Shown here in pieces: positions 53,935 through 61,979 of a DNA stretch of 64,000 bases. The stretch lies in assembly GCA_001516055.1 (NCBI GenBank), contig LOEZ01000040.1, positions 1-64,000 of the forward strand. Direction: 5' to 3'. Source of the stretch: Gracilibacter sp. BRH_c7a (GTDB lineage Bacteria > Bacillota > Desulfitobacteriia > Desulfitobacteriales > Syntrophobotulaceae). How positions within the stretch are numbered: position 1 is the stretch's first letter; every line of letters begins with the position of its first letter. The translations under genes were made by a program, and so were the position numbers. The notes below the pieces were generated by a model. It worked only from the letters and a program-made list of their open reading frames with translations. It made no database searches and was not told the origin of the DNA.

Positions 53935-55776
53935 GTGGATAAAAGGATTCCCGAACATTTGATTGAAGAAGTACGACAGCGGGCAGATATTGTTGAAATC
54001 ATATCGGAGCATGTAGTGCTAAAACGTACGGGCAAAAACTATCAAGGGCTTTGTCCGTTTCATTCTGAAAAGACACCTAGCTTTAATGTTAATCCCGATC
54101 GTCAAATGTTTTACTGCTTTGGCTGCCATGCTGGAGGTAATGTTTTCTCTTTTCTTATGAATAAAGAGAACCTTACTTTTGTAGAATCTTTAAAGATTCT
54201 GGCCGAGAGAGTAGGGGTTGAGCTTCCCGAGAAAGAAAGTTCTCCTGCCCAGAAGCAGAAAGAAGCCAAACACAAACGAGGGCAGCAAATCCATGAATGG
54301 TCAGCAGAATTCTTCCATGATGTCCTGCTTAATCGTCAGGAGGGAAGAATAGGGTTAGATTATTTAATAGGCAGGGGAATAGATTTAGAAACCATCAAAA
54401 AGTTTCGTCTTGGCTATGCCCCGGATGGATGGGATAGCTTGCTCAATGAAATGTCTAAGAAGAGTGTAACCCCAGAGGAGCTAGTTGAGTTCGGACTTAT
54501 TGTTCGAAAAACCAATGAAAATGAAGAAAAAACACACTTTTATGATAGGTTCCGAAGACGAGTTATTTACACAATTCTGGATATTCGAGGAGCACCAATT
54601 GCTTTTGGAGGCAGAGTACTAGACGAATCCCTGCCGAAATATTTGAACTCTCCTGAGACTCAATTCTTTAATAAAGGTCATAATCTTTATGGTTTGCATA
54701 TTGCATATCGCGGTATTAGAGAAGCAGGTTGCGCTTTGCTTCTTGAAGGTTACATGGATGTCATTGCTGTTCACAAAGCGGGGTTTGCTAATGCGGTAGG
54801 TTCACTAGGAACGGCCCTAACCAAAGATCAGGCCAAACTTTTAAAAAGATATGCTCCCAAAGTAATTATCGGCTATGACTCTGATGAAGCCGGCATACAG
54901 GCAGCATTAAGGGCTGGAGAAATTCTTTTGGAACAGGGCTTACAGGTAGAGGTATTAGTTCTCAAGGATGCTAAAGATCCTGATGAATTCCTAAAGACAC
55001 ACCGAATTGAGGAATTCAAAGCTAGTTTGGAAAATGCTCTTACCTTCGTAGAATATCAATACCAAATCATGGTTAGAGAGAGCCCACCTCGGACTATCCC
55101 CGACAAAGCTGAGTTAATCAGGAAGCTGGCACCTCATATCCTGAAAACAGGCAGTGCAGTGGAAAGAGAAGGATATGAAAGATTTTTAAGTCTTGAATTA
55201 GGACTTACGTTAGAGGCTGTCCAACATGAGATTGGAAGTTTAGACAAGAAAATCGGAGGAAACAGAGGAAATAAAGAAAATTTTTCAAATAAACAGGATA
55301 TTTATGTAAAAAATAGAAATACTATAGAAGGGAACAATCTTGACTTTCCCTTAGAATCGTTTGTCCCTTTAGGAGTATTTAGAGCGGAACAGATAATATT
55401 AAGTATCATTTTGGAAAATCCGCATCTAAAAGATTTGGTATCAGAGAGTTTACCTGAAGACTTTTGGCGTCTTCAAGAACATAAGTATATCTTTGATAAC
55501 TATCCCGAAAATAACCTAAGTTATTTTCAAGGTGAAGACTCCTGGTATGAACAAATTCAAAAACGTCTTGCTGAGATATATGCACTTAACATCGAAATAA
55601 GTAAGGCTGAGACACTTCTTAGGGATTGTATACAAGCAGTTCAGACTACCAAGAATAAAGAGACGGTTGAAGAACTACAGGCAAAAATGATTAGATTAGA
55701 AAATTTGGGAGATATGGCCGGAGCACTGGCTGTGCTTCAGGAGATAGGAGAGCGGTTGAAACGTGGCGAAAAATAA
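53935..55776 (+). CDS. dnaG: DNA primase DnaG
   Basis: A 613-residue primase. The CHC2 zinc domain has [11 protein letters not shown] and [14 protein letters not shown] (about residues 40-70); the TOPRIM core has [16 protein letters not shown] (from about 267) and IGYDSDEAG; the C-terminal part binds the replicative helicase DnaB. It makes RNA primers at the fork. AAAGGGTG is 7 bases before GTG 53935 and 4 before TTG 53932, so I prefer the GTG, but both are possible. Its end overlaps an open frame running into sigA; the sigA start is just downstream. This is the dnaG-sigA operon. Confidence 0.96.
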   Translation: MDKRIPEHLIEEVRQRADIVEIISEHVVLKRTGKNYQGLCPFHSEKTPSFNVNPDRQMFYCFGCHAGGNVFSFLMNKENLTFVESLKILAERVGVELPEKESSPAQKQKEAKHKRGQQIHEWSAEFFHDVLLNRQEGRIGLDYLIGRGIDLETIKKFRLGYAPDGWDSLLNEMSKKSVTPEELVEFGLIVRKTNENEEKTHFYDRFRRRVIYTILDIRGAPIAFGGRVLDESLPKYLNSPETQFFNKGHNLYGLHIAYRGIREAGCALLLEGYMDVIAVHKAGFANAVGSLGTALTKDQAKLLKRYAPKVIIGYDSDEAGIQAALRAGEILLEQGLQVEVLVLKDAKDPDEFLKTHRIEEFKASLENALTFVEYQYQIMVRESPPRTIPDKAELIRKLAPHILKTGSAVEREGYERFLSLELGLTLEAVQHEIGSLDKKIGGNRGNKENFSNKQDIYVKNRNTIEGNNLDFPLESFVPLGVFRAEQIILSIILENPHLKDLVSESLPEDFWRLQEHKYIFDNYPENNLSYFQGEDSWYEQIQKRLAEIYALNIEISKAETLLRDCIQAVQTTKNKETVEELQAKMIRLENLGDMAGALAVLQEIGERLKRGEK

Positions 55777-55822
55777 GATTAGAGGCCTTGTTGCGAATTA
55801 CCCGTTGGAAGGGGGAATCTCA

Positions 55823-56923
55823 ATGATGGTTGAGGAACAAAAAAAAGAAAATGTCTCCAATCTTATAGAATTAGGCAAGAGTAAAGGAAACCTAACCTAT
55901 GATGAGATTGCTAATGCCTTACAGAAGATAGATCTTTCAGAGGAACAGATTGAAGAGATTTATGATCAGATCAGCGGTCTGGGTATTGATGTAGTTGATG
56001 AGAGTGCTGATATTGAGATAGATAAAGAGACGAAGGATCTTGCTGAAGAGATAGCAAATGAGACAGATATTGACCTTTCCATCCCTGAAGGAGTAGGTAT
56101 TGATGATCCAGTCCGGATGTATCTCAAAGAGATAGGCAGGGTGCATCTTCTTACCGCAGAAGAAGAAATTGATTTAGCTTTAAAGATGGAAGCTGGAGAT
56201 GAGATGGCTAAGCGCCGCTTGGCTGAAGCAAATCTCCGTTTGGTAGTTAGTATTGCTAAACGTTACGTCGGCCGTGGTATGCTCTTCCTGGATTTAATTC
56301 AAGAAGGTAACCTTGGACTTATTAAAGCTGTCGAGAAGTTTGATTACCGTAAAGGTTTTAAATTCAGTACCTATGCTACTTGGTGGATTAGACAAGCAAT
56401 AACACGTGCTATCGCAGACCAAGCACGAACGATCCGCATCCCCGTCCATATGGTGGAAACTATCAACAAACTTATCCGCGTTAATAGACAGTTGTTACAG
56501 GAGCTGGGAAGAGACCCGACTCCTGAAGAGACAGCCAGAGTGATGGAAATCCCTGAAGAAAGAGTACGCGAGATTTTAAAGATTGCTCAGGAACCTGTTT
56601 CCTTAGAGACTCCAATAGGTGAAGAGGAAGATTCTCATCTCGGAGACTTTATCCCGGATGAAGATGCACCCGCGCCGTCAGAGGCAGCTTCCTTCATCCT
56701 GCTTAAGGAACAGCTGGAAGAGGTCTTGGAAACGCTCACCCCAAGAGAAGAGAAAGTTCTCAGACTCCGCTTCGGTCTAGATGACGGAAGGACGAGAACT
56801 CTGGAAGAAGTAGGTCAAGAATTCGGGGTTACCAGGGAAAGAATAAGACAGATAGAAGCTAAGGCTTTACGTAAACTTCGTCATCCAAGTCGCAGCAAGA
56901 AACTTAAGGATTATCTGGATTAA
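55823..56923 (+). CDS. rpoD: RNA polymerase primary sigma factor SigA (RpoD)
   Basis: A 366-residue sigma-70 protein. Region 1.1 is [21 protein letters not shown]; region 2 contains [20 protein letters not shown] and [16 protein letters not shown] (-10 recognition); region 4.2 has [20 protein letters not shown] (-35 recognition, HTH). Length matches Bacillus SigA-type factors. I place the start at ATG 55823, because GGAAGGGGG lies 7 bases upstream; the GTG at 55763 overlaps dnaG and adds residues without likeness to region 1.1. The first two codons are both ATG. Confidence 0.96.
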   Translation: MMVEEQKKENVSNLIELGKSKGNLTYDEIANALQKIDLSEEQIEEIYDQISGLGIDVVDESADIEIDKETKDLAEEIANETDIDLSIPEGVGIDDPVRMYLKEIGRVHLLTAEEEIDLALKMEAGDEMAKRRLAEANLRLVVSIAKRYVGRGMLFLDLIQEGNLGLIKAVEKFDYRKGFKFSTYATWWIRQAITRAIADQARTIRIPVHMVETINKLIRVNRQLLQELGRDPTPEETARVMEIPEERVREILKIAQEPVSLETPIGEEEDSHLGDFIPDEDAPAPSEAASFILLKEQLEEVLETLTPREEKVLRLRFGLDDGRTRTLEEVGQEFGVTRERIRQIEAKALRKLRHPSRSKKLKDYLD

Positions 56924-57109
56924 AGACTGGAAACAATTTAGTATTGATATTTTTAGTTTTAATTATTATAATACTATAGTTGATTAGTATTTTAGACTAA
57001 AATGTTTACAATTATTATTTTTATGATTGTAAGTATTAGATATCTCAGTATTTATCCAAAAAGAGGATAATGTGGCAAATAAAAAGTGCAAAAATGTCTT
57101 AAATACTAC
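56924..57109. other. AT-rich gene-free stretch after sigA
   Basis: About 185 bases after sigA are very AT-rich, with no ORF, no clear U-tailed hairpin and no recognisable RNA. It ends at the tRNA promoter. Confidence 0.6.
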
Positions 57110-57138
57110 TTGACCGTAATGTCCTAATTAAGTATAAT
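57110..57138 (+). promoter_or_regulatory. Promoter of the tRNA pair
   Basis: TTGACC (57110-57115) and a perfect TATAAT (57133-57138) are spaced by 17 bases and end about 18 bases before the tRNA-Asn. Confidence 0.85.
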
Positions 57139-57155
57139 ATACGTCGCAGGCTTTT

Positions 57156-57230
57156 TCCTCGATAGCTCAATGGTGGAGCAACCGGCTGTTAACCGGTAGG
57201 TTGCTGGTTCGAGTCCAGCTCGGGGAGCCA
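57156..57230 (+). tRNA. tRNA-Asn (anticodon GTT)
   Basis: The acceptor TCCTCGA pairs with TCGGGGA, the anticodon loop is CTGTTAA with GTT, the T-loop is GGTTCGAGTC, and the 3' CCA is encoded. Discriminator is G, as for tRNA-Asn. 75 bases including CCA. Confidence 0.96.
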
Positions 57231-57238
57231 TTTATTTT

Positions 57239-57313
57239 GGGCCTATAGCTCAGCGGTAGAGCGGCCGGCTCATAACCGGTTGGTCCCTGGTTCGATCCCA
57301 GGTGGGCCCACCA
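57239..57313 (+). tRNA. tRNA with CAT anticodon, probably tRNA-Ile2 (lysidine-type)
   Basis: Acceptor GGGCCTA pairs with TGGGCCC, anticodon loop CTCATAA, discriminator A, CCA encoded. CAT can mean Met, initiator Met or tRNA-Ile2. It lacks the three G-C pairs of an initiator anticodon stem. C4-G69 and C5-G68 in the acceptor are features recognised by TilS, the lysidine synthetase, so Ile2 is favoured; elongator Met is not excluded. Confidence 0.85.
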
Positions 57314-57315
57314 AA

Positions 57316-57350
57316 TTCGAAGTTCGATGTTCGTGATTCGAAGTTCGAAC
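57316..57350 (+). repeat. TTCGAA-phased repeat after the tRNAs
   Basis: TTCGAAGTTCGATGTTCG and then GATTCGAAGTTCGAAC, directly after the tRNA 3' end. It belongs to the same sequence type as the inverted repeat before dnaJ (12472-12550). The role is unknown. Confidence 0.6.
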
Positions 57351-57390
57351 GAGAACTAGAAACGAATATTGTTTTAATAGCAACGAGATG

Positions 57391-57419
57391 AACTCTGGCA
57401 GTGCGCCAGGGTTTTGTTG
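57391..57419 (+). terminator. Terminator of the tRNA transcript
   Basis: AACTCTGGC-AGTGC-GCCAGGGTT hairpin followed by TTGTTGT, a moderately T-rich tail, about 80 bases after the second tRNA. Confidence 0.7.
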
Positions 57420-57483
57420 TATATATTAAGAGTAATAAAGAAAAAGATATAATAAGATAAAAATTACAAAGGAAAATGATAAT

Positions 57484-58308
57484 ATGGTCAATGATATAGT
57501 TAAGGATAATATCAAACTTGGAACTCGACTACATACTATAGCTTCCTTCGTACCGGAAGGATCCAGATTAGGGGATATCGGAACAGATCATGCTTATCTG
57601 CCGGTTTATCTTATTCAAAAAGGTATAATAAAGTCGGCTGTAGGGGTTGATATTCACAAAGGTCCATATGAATCAGCTCTGGAAACAGTAACGATGTATG
57701 GAGTAGGACAGAATATAGATATTCGTCAGGGAAATGGGTTAATTCCTTTGAGACCTGACGAGATAGATACCTTAGTAATTGCTGGTATGGGTGGTGGGAC
57801 TATCCTTGAAATCCTCCAGAGCCAACCAAAAGTTCTAGAAGAGGTGAGTAAGATTATTATCCAGCCTCAGGGAGCCGAAGCTCGAGTGAGAAAGGAACTA
57901 ATCTCTCAAGGATGGAGGCTCAAGGATGAGTGTCTAGTTGAAGAAGATAACAGAATATATTCTGTTATAATTTTAACAAGGTCTGAAGGTCTGGGTTATC
58001 AAGATATAGAGAATAGAATCAAAGATATTAGAGGTAGCTTCAGTAATTATGCCCAGCAGCAGAATCTAGATATCTCAACAGAAGTAATAAATGATTTTAT
58101 CAATAAATATGTTTGGATTCTCGGACCGATTATCATAGAAGACAGAGATAAACATTTGCAAAGCATTATCAGAGATAATATGATAAATATGGAAAATATA
58201 ATTCAAGAAATGAGAAAAACGATAAGAGAACAGGTACAAACCAAATCCAAATTAGTTGAACAGGAAAGTAAACTTTTGGAGGTAATGCGAAGATGGCTGT
58301 TTCAGTAG
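57484..58308 (+). CDS. trmK: tRNA (adenine22-N1)-methyltransferase TrmK
   Basis: A 274-residue protein. Rossmann motif I is LGDIGTDHAYLPVYLI (about residues 31-46), followed by VDIHKGP and VIAGMGGGTILEIL, typical of the TrmK (YqfN) family that methylates A22 in the D-loop of some tRNAs in Firmicutes. The C-terminal part is a coiled coil. AAAGGAAAATGATA precedes the ATG. The last 16 bases overlap the next gene, and sigA-trmK-nif3 is the standard Firmicute order, here interrupted by two tRNAs. Confidence 0.93.
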   Translation: MVNDIVKDNIKLGTRLHTIASFVPEGSRLGDIGTDHAYLPVYLIQKGIIKSAVGVDIHKGPYESALETVTMYGVGQNIDIRQGNGLIPLRPDEIDTLVIAGMGGGTILEILQSQPKVLEEVSKIIIQPQGAEARVRKELISQGWRLKDECLVEEDNRIYSVIILTRSEGLGYQDIENRIKDIRGSFSNYAQQQNLDISTEVINDFINKYVWILGPIIIEDRDKHLQSIIRDNMINMENIIQEMRKTIREQVQTKSKLVEQESKLLEVMRRWLFQ

Positions 58309-59480
58309 GTCAGGTGGAACAACTGATAGAAAAGATGGCTCCCCGTTCCTGGGCAGAAGAATGGGACAATCCTGGATTATTGGTAGGAAGCAGTGCCCAA
58401 AAGGTGGAAAAGATACTTCTTGCGCTGGACGGAACTTTAGAAGTAGTGGATGAAGCTATTAAAGAAAAAGCTTCTCTGATCATAGCTCATCATCCGCTGA
58501 TGTTTAAACCGCTGAAGAACCTCCGAATGGATAATGCAAATGCTATATTACCTCTTAATCTTTTCCGTAATGGAATTTCTTTTTATGCTGCTCATACCAA
58601 TTTAGACAAATCGGTATTATCTTCGAGTAAAACCTTTGCTAATATATTGGGTTTGGAGCAGTTAGAATACCTTGATAGTACTTCGGAAAAGCTGATCAAA
58701 ATTGTGACCTTTGTTCCGGAAAAGGATGTGGATACTGTTCGTAGAGCTTTAGCTGACGAAGGGGTCGGTGCAGGAATCACGGATGGGAAACATAGTGAAA
58801 ACTATCTGGAATGCTTCTATCAGATAAAAGGAGAAGGTATGTTCAAAGCCCTGAAGGGTGCTGAGCCAGTAATAGGAGATATCAACGAGTTAACTAGAGT
58901 AACAGAGATTCGTCTGGAAAGCATCGTGGAAGAGAGAGCTCTGGCGAGGGCTGTGAGAGCACTACATAGGGCACATCCTTATGAAGAACCTGCTTATGAT
59001 CTCATACCTTTAATAAACTCTGGTAAAAGTCGTGGATATGGAATGATCGGATATCTACCCCAGCCAATAGCTTTGGGAGAGTTATGGGAGTTGTTTCTTG
59101 AGAAGCTTGAGAAGAATTCAGTTGACACAATCACCGGAAGCAAGGTGTTCCCTTTAGTATATGATTTCTCTTCTATTAGGCTTGCAGGAGATATTAACAG
59201 AAAAGTTAAGAAAATTGCTATTTCCAACGGTAGTGGTAATAGTTTTGTGCAGAAAGCTGTCTCTAAAGGTGCCGATTTATTCATAACAGGGGATATAGAC
59301 TATCATGGAGTGCTGGATTCACTCGAAGCAAGTATGGCTGTTGGAGAACTGGGTCATTTCCTTAGCGAAATTCCTATGATGCAGTCGCTCTATGAATATC
59401 TTCGTGGCGAGAAGACAATGAATGACGTAGAAATAGTAATTAGTGCTGCTAATCAAGTACCCTGGATAAGTCGTGGATAA
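58293..59480 (+). CDS. yqfO: Nif3-like dinuclear metal protein (YqfO)
   Basis: A 395-residue Nif3/NGG1p-interacting-factor family protein. The metal-binding sites are in IIAHHPLMFKPLKN (about residues 64-77), FYAAHTNLDKS and, near the end, FITGDIDYHG and VGELGHFLSE with a Glu/His pair. The PII-like insertion typical of the YqfO group lies between them (IKIVTFVPEKDVDTVRRAL and ANPYEEP-like AHPYEEPAYDLIPL). It is sometimes called a GTP cyclohydrolase 1 type 2; its function is uncertain. GGAGGTAATGCGAAG precedes the ATG inside trmK. Confidence 0.93.
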   Translation: MAVSVGQVEQLIEKMAPRSWAEEWDNPGLLVGSSAQKVEKILLALDGTLEVVDEAIKEKASLIIAHHPLMFKPLKNLRMDNANAILPLNLFRNGISFYAAHTNLDKSVLSSSKTFANILGLEQLEYLDSTSEKLIKIVTFVPEKDVDTVRRALADEGVGAGITDGKHSENYLECFYQIKGEGMFKALKGAEPVIGDINELTRVTEIRLESIVEERALARAVRALHRAHPYEEPAYDLIPLINSGKSRGYGMIGYLPQPIALGELWELFLEKLEKNSVDTITGSKVFPLVYDFSSIRLAGDINRKVKKIAISNGSGNSFVQKAVSKGADLFITGDIDYHGVLDSLEASMAVGELGHFLSEIPMMQSLYEYLRGEKTMNDVEIVISAANQVPWISRG

Positions 59481-59580
59481 CTTTATCAACATGTAAGTTT
59501 TTATTATGTTTTGATTTTATCGGAAATATCATTAGTCAAGATAAAAACTTATCCACATGTTATGCACATTTTGTGTATAA
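59472..59580. promoter_or_regulatory. Cluster of DnaA-box-like sequences after yqfO
   Basis: Three sites match TTATNCACA fully: TTATCCACA (59549-59557), TTATGCACA (59560-59568) and, inverted, TGTGTATAA (59572-59580). Two more have one mismatch: inverted CGTGGATAA (59472-59480) and TTATCAACA (59483-59491). About 140 bases of very AT-rich DNA follow. No dnaA, dnaN or rpmH is in the window, so this is not shown to be the replication origin. It could be a DnaA-binding or regulatory cluster. Confidence 0.6.
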
Positions 59581-59721
59581 CTATAATTAAAATAAATACA
59601 ATAATGTATTATATTTTAAATAATAATGTAAAATATTGTATCTTGATTTATTATTTTGTAGTGTTATAATATTTAAGCACTCAAATTAGTCAAAAGAAAA
59701 AGATGTTCAATCATTATTTAT

Positions 59722-59750
59722 TTGACCAATACAAAATAATCTAGTAAGAT
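59722..59750 (+). promoter_or_regulatory. Promoter of RNase P RNA
   Basis: TTGACC (59722-59727) and TAAGAT (59745-59750) spaced by 17 bases, ending just before the rnpB 5' end. Confidence 0.75.
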
Positions 59751-59753
59751 TGT

Positions 59754-60117
59754 GACGAAGTCAACCGGATGGTCGCGGAGACAAGTGCCGAAAGGTAGTT
59801 CTCTGAGGAAAGTCCGAGCTCCAACGGGCAGGGTGCCGGGTAATTCCCGGTGGGGGTGACCCCAAGGAAAGTGCAACAGAGATATACCGCCGCACTTAGC
59901 GGTAAGGGTGGAAAGGCGAGGTAAGAGCTCACCGGCAGTCAGGTAACTGGCTGGCCATGCAAACCCCACCTGGAGCAAGACCAAATAGGGGAACAATGGA
60001 GCGGCCCGTTCCGTTCCCGGGTAAGGTCGCATGAGGCTGTCGGTAACGTCAGTCCTAGATAGATGATCATCACCTCGCAAGAGGTACAGAACTCGGCTTA
60101 TAGGTTGACTTCGGAAC
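59754..60117 (+). ncRNA. rnpB: RNase P RNA (bacterial class A)
   Basis: Catalytic RNA of RNase P, which makes tRNA 5' ends. The 5' end CGAAGTCAACC pairs with the 3' end GGTTGACTTCG to form P1. The conserved core includes GGAAAGTCCGAGCTCC, GTGCAACAGAGA, GCAAACCCCACC and near the 3' end ACAGAACTCGGCTTATAGG. The universal motifs and pairing leave no doubt. The P15 loop GGGAACAATGGA-type region suggests an A-type fold. A terminator hairpin follows at once. Confidence 0.96.
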
Positions 60118-60124
60118 ATAAAAG

Positions 60125-60162
60125 AACCCAGCAGTTACGTTAAGGTAGCTGTTGGGTTTTTC
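60125..60162 (+). terminator. Terminator after rnpB
   Basis: AACCCAGCAGTTAC and GTAGCTGTTGGGTT form a long stem followed by TTTTT. Confidence 0.9.
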
Positions 60163-60196
60163 GCTTTTGTTTTAAGGTTCTTACTATTCTATTATT

Positions 60197-60212
60197 GGTA
60201 ACATTTGTTACC
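60197..60212. promoter_or_regulatory. Palindromic operator candidate upstream of the hemerythrin-like gene
   Basis: GGTAAC-ATTT-GTTACC is a perfect inverted repeat about 70 bases before the start codon, just ahead of a TATATTATAAGAT stretch that may hold the -10. The spacing and symmetry suit a dimeric regulator, perhaps of the CRP/FNR superfamily. The regulator is unknown. Confidence 0.5.
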
Positions 60213-60282
60213 GAATTTATTGTGGTTTAACTATATTATAAGATAAACAAATCTAGAATTACAGAAATAGGAGGAGCTTAAT

Positions 60283-60687
60283 ATGAGTATATCAAATCTA
60301 CAGAGACAACATACAGAAATAGCAAAGATTATTGAGGAAATTCAGAGAATGCTAGATGACAAAACAGTAACAGACAATAGTAATCAAATATCACTGAATA
60401 TTGGAACTCTTGCTGGTAAACTTCAAAATCATTTGCTCTTGGAAGATAAGTTTCTTTATCCATCTTTATTAAATCACAGAGATCAGCATATTCAAACCAT
60501 AAGTAAAAGATTTATGGAAGAAATGGGAAATCTTAAAGAAGTTTTCACTACATATAAGAATAAATATATGATTGCAAACAACATAAGATCCAATCCACAG
60601 AATTTCATTAAGGATAGTAATGCAGTTTTTGTAGCAATCCAAAAAAGAGTTGTTGCAGAAGAAAGTGAGCTTTACCCCATTGTATAA
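60283..60687 (+). CDS. Hemerythrin-like protein (HHE domain)
   Basis: A 134-residue, all-helical protein. LQRQHTEI (His10) and LQNHLLLEDKFLYP (His50 and Glu54) fit the first iron ligands of an HHE hemerythrin, and the C-terminal EESELYPI (Glu and following) fits the last; a middle His near residue 66-70 (LLNHRDQHIQT) may complete the site. Proteins of this group bind a di-iron centre and handle oxygen, NO or iron. AGGAGGAGC lies before the ATG at 60283. It appears monocistronic, with a palindrome upstream and hairpins downstream. The exact ligand set is uncertain. Confidence 0.75.
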   Translation: MSISNLQRQHTEIAKIIEEIQRMLDDKTVTDNSNQISLNIGTLAGKLQNHLLLEDKFLYPSLLNHRDQHIQTISKRFMEEMGNLKEVFTTYKNKYMIANNIRSNPQNFIKDSNAVFVAIQKRVVAEESELYPIV

Positions 60688-60971
60688 ATATGTATATCTC
60701 ACAATTAATTGTGGGCCTATGGCAAAATGATGAATTTATACAGTAGACATCTTAATAGTTAATAGAACAGATATCTCATTCTAGAGATATCTGTTCTGTA
60801 TCACCATCACAATGATTCTCAATAAGAGGTAATAATTACAAGATTATGTATGTTGGTAGATACAATAAATATCGAATTTAGGCTATAAAATACAGATAAA
60901 AACAGGGTAACACCTGTTTTTATCTTTTAATAAACGACCAAGTCTACCGATTTTTATGTCTATTGGAATGA
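60688..60971. other. Gap with two strong hairpins between hemerythrin-like and EcfT-like genes
   Basis: AGAACAGATATCTC/GAGATATCTGTTCT (60764-60797) is a perfect 14-bp stem without a U-run. GATAAAAACAGG/CCTGTTTTTATC (60895-60924) is a perfect 12-bp stem followed by TTTT and is probably a terminator. I see no ORF or known RNA between the two hairpins. Confidence 0.7.
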
Positions 60972-61001
60972 TTGACATAAAAATAATATAGATATTATAA
61001 T
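60972..61001 (+). promoter_or_regulatory. Promoter of the EcfT-like gene
   Basis: TTGACA (60972-60977) and TATAAT (60996-61001) are spaced by 18 bases, 84 bases before the start codon. Both hexamers are perfect. Confidence 0.8.
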
Positions 61002-61084
61002 GGGCATATTGTGTATATTAGTACGAGTTGATTGTGAGATTGAATTAATAATTAATCAATTAAAATATGTGAGGATAATCACGA

Positions 61085-61909
61085 ATGAATAAGAATGTAG
61101 CTGACATTGCTATGACAAGCAACCTGTCTGTCACAAATCTGAATACGCTTAAAGAAAATGAGCACTGGGATATGGATGGATTTATAAAGTTCATCTTAGC
61201 CACAGGGCTTGCTAGTATGGGGTTCTTTTTTGAAGAACAGATGAGTTTTGGCATTTTATCCATTTATTTATTAATTGTGACTTTAGTATTAAGAATTAAA
61301 TTCCGAACACTATTACTCAGTGCTGCTTCATATTGTGTAATCGTATTAATACCCTTCTTATTTGGGATATTAATGAATAGTGTAATCTTTTCATTAACTA
61401 ATAATGAACTTTTTGTTTATAATCAAGGTTCTTACGAGTTAGTACTAAGACTGTTCCGCTTATTTCTTATCTGGTATGTGAGTATCCTGTATTTTCATAC
61501 TACCCCCCTGAAAACCATTATTGGACTTCTAGACAAACTTTTTTTTCCATTAAAATTATTAGGCGTTCCTGTTAAGGACTATTTAAAAATAGTAATGTGT
61601 ATCGTCTTGGACCTGAAAGGGACTGGAGTAGAAATGAAGAACAAGTTTCTAGAAAGTGCTCGCTCCAGCATAGGAGGAACCAAAGGAAAGTTTAAAATAA
61701 ATATTAAGGGAATATCTCAAATTATCGTATCACTGTTGGTGAATTCTTTTGAAAAAATAGATAAGATACAAAAATTTGTTGAAGAAGTCAATACGGAAGA
61801 TCTATATCATTACAGTTTTAAAATATCAAAAAGAGATGTAGTTGCTGTATTGAGCTTTGTCTTGTTCACATCTGCAGTTATAATGATCGAAAAAGGATAT
61901 TGGTTTTAA
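61085..61909 (+). CDS. EcfT/CbiQ-like energy-coupling transmembrane protein, orphan
   Basis: A 274-residue membrane protein with about 5-6 helices in the first 150 residues and one near the C-terminus. The stretch HTTPLKTIIGLLDKLFFPLK and LLGVPVKDYLKIVMCIVLDL resembles the conserved TTP...PL..LG.P block of EcfT/CbiQ T-components of energy-coupling factor transporters, and SARSSIGGTKG could be a degenerate form of the Ala-Arg-Gly coupling motif. A working ECF transporter also needs two ATPases and an S-component; none is nearby, and the second coupling motif is unclear. GTGAGGATAATC precedes the ATG. A divergent T-component sharing distant ATPases is possible. Confidence 0.6.
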   Translation: MNKNVADIAMTSNLSVTNLNTLKENEHWDMDGFIKFILATGLASMGFFFEEQMSFGILSIYLLIVTLVLRIKFRTLLLSAASYCVIVLIPFLFGILMNSVIFSLTNNELFVYNQGSYELVLRLFRLFLIWYVSILYFHTTPLKTIIGLLDKLFFPLKLLGVPVKDYLKIVMCIVLDLKGTGVEMKNKFLESARSSIGGTKGKFKINIKGISQIIVSLLVNSFEKIDKIQKFVEEVNTEDLYHYSFKISKRDVVAVLSFVLFTSAVIMIEKGYWF

Positions 61910-61912
61910 AAG

Positions 61913-61931
61913 GTGGCAAGGGGACGTTTCG
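61913..61931. repeat. Left inverted repeat flanking the RAYT gene
   Basis: GTGGCAAGGGGACGTTTCG here is the inverted match (18 of 19) of the right repeat at 62842-62860. The preceding AAAAGGTGGCAA (61908-61919) also occurs directly at 62829-62840. Such short GC-rich ends are typical REP-type sequences mobilised by the transposase between them. Confidence 0.85.
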
Positions 61932-61979
61932 CTTGACACATTGCTGAGGGAAAAGTAAGCTGATTAAGGGTGGTAATTT

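Noticed and set aside
55763-55822. Longer sigA from a GTG inside dnaG
   Set aside because: The added residues do not match region 1.1 and a good RBS precedes the ATG at 55823.
59472-59720. Chromosomal replication origin
   Set aside because: DnaA boxes are present, but dnaA, dnaN, recF and rpmH are absent from both sides; only a distal cluster can be claimed.
59718-60119. 133-residue minus-strand ORF
   Set aside because: It is antisense to RNase P RNA.
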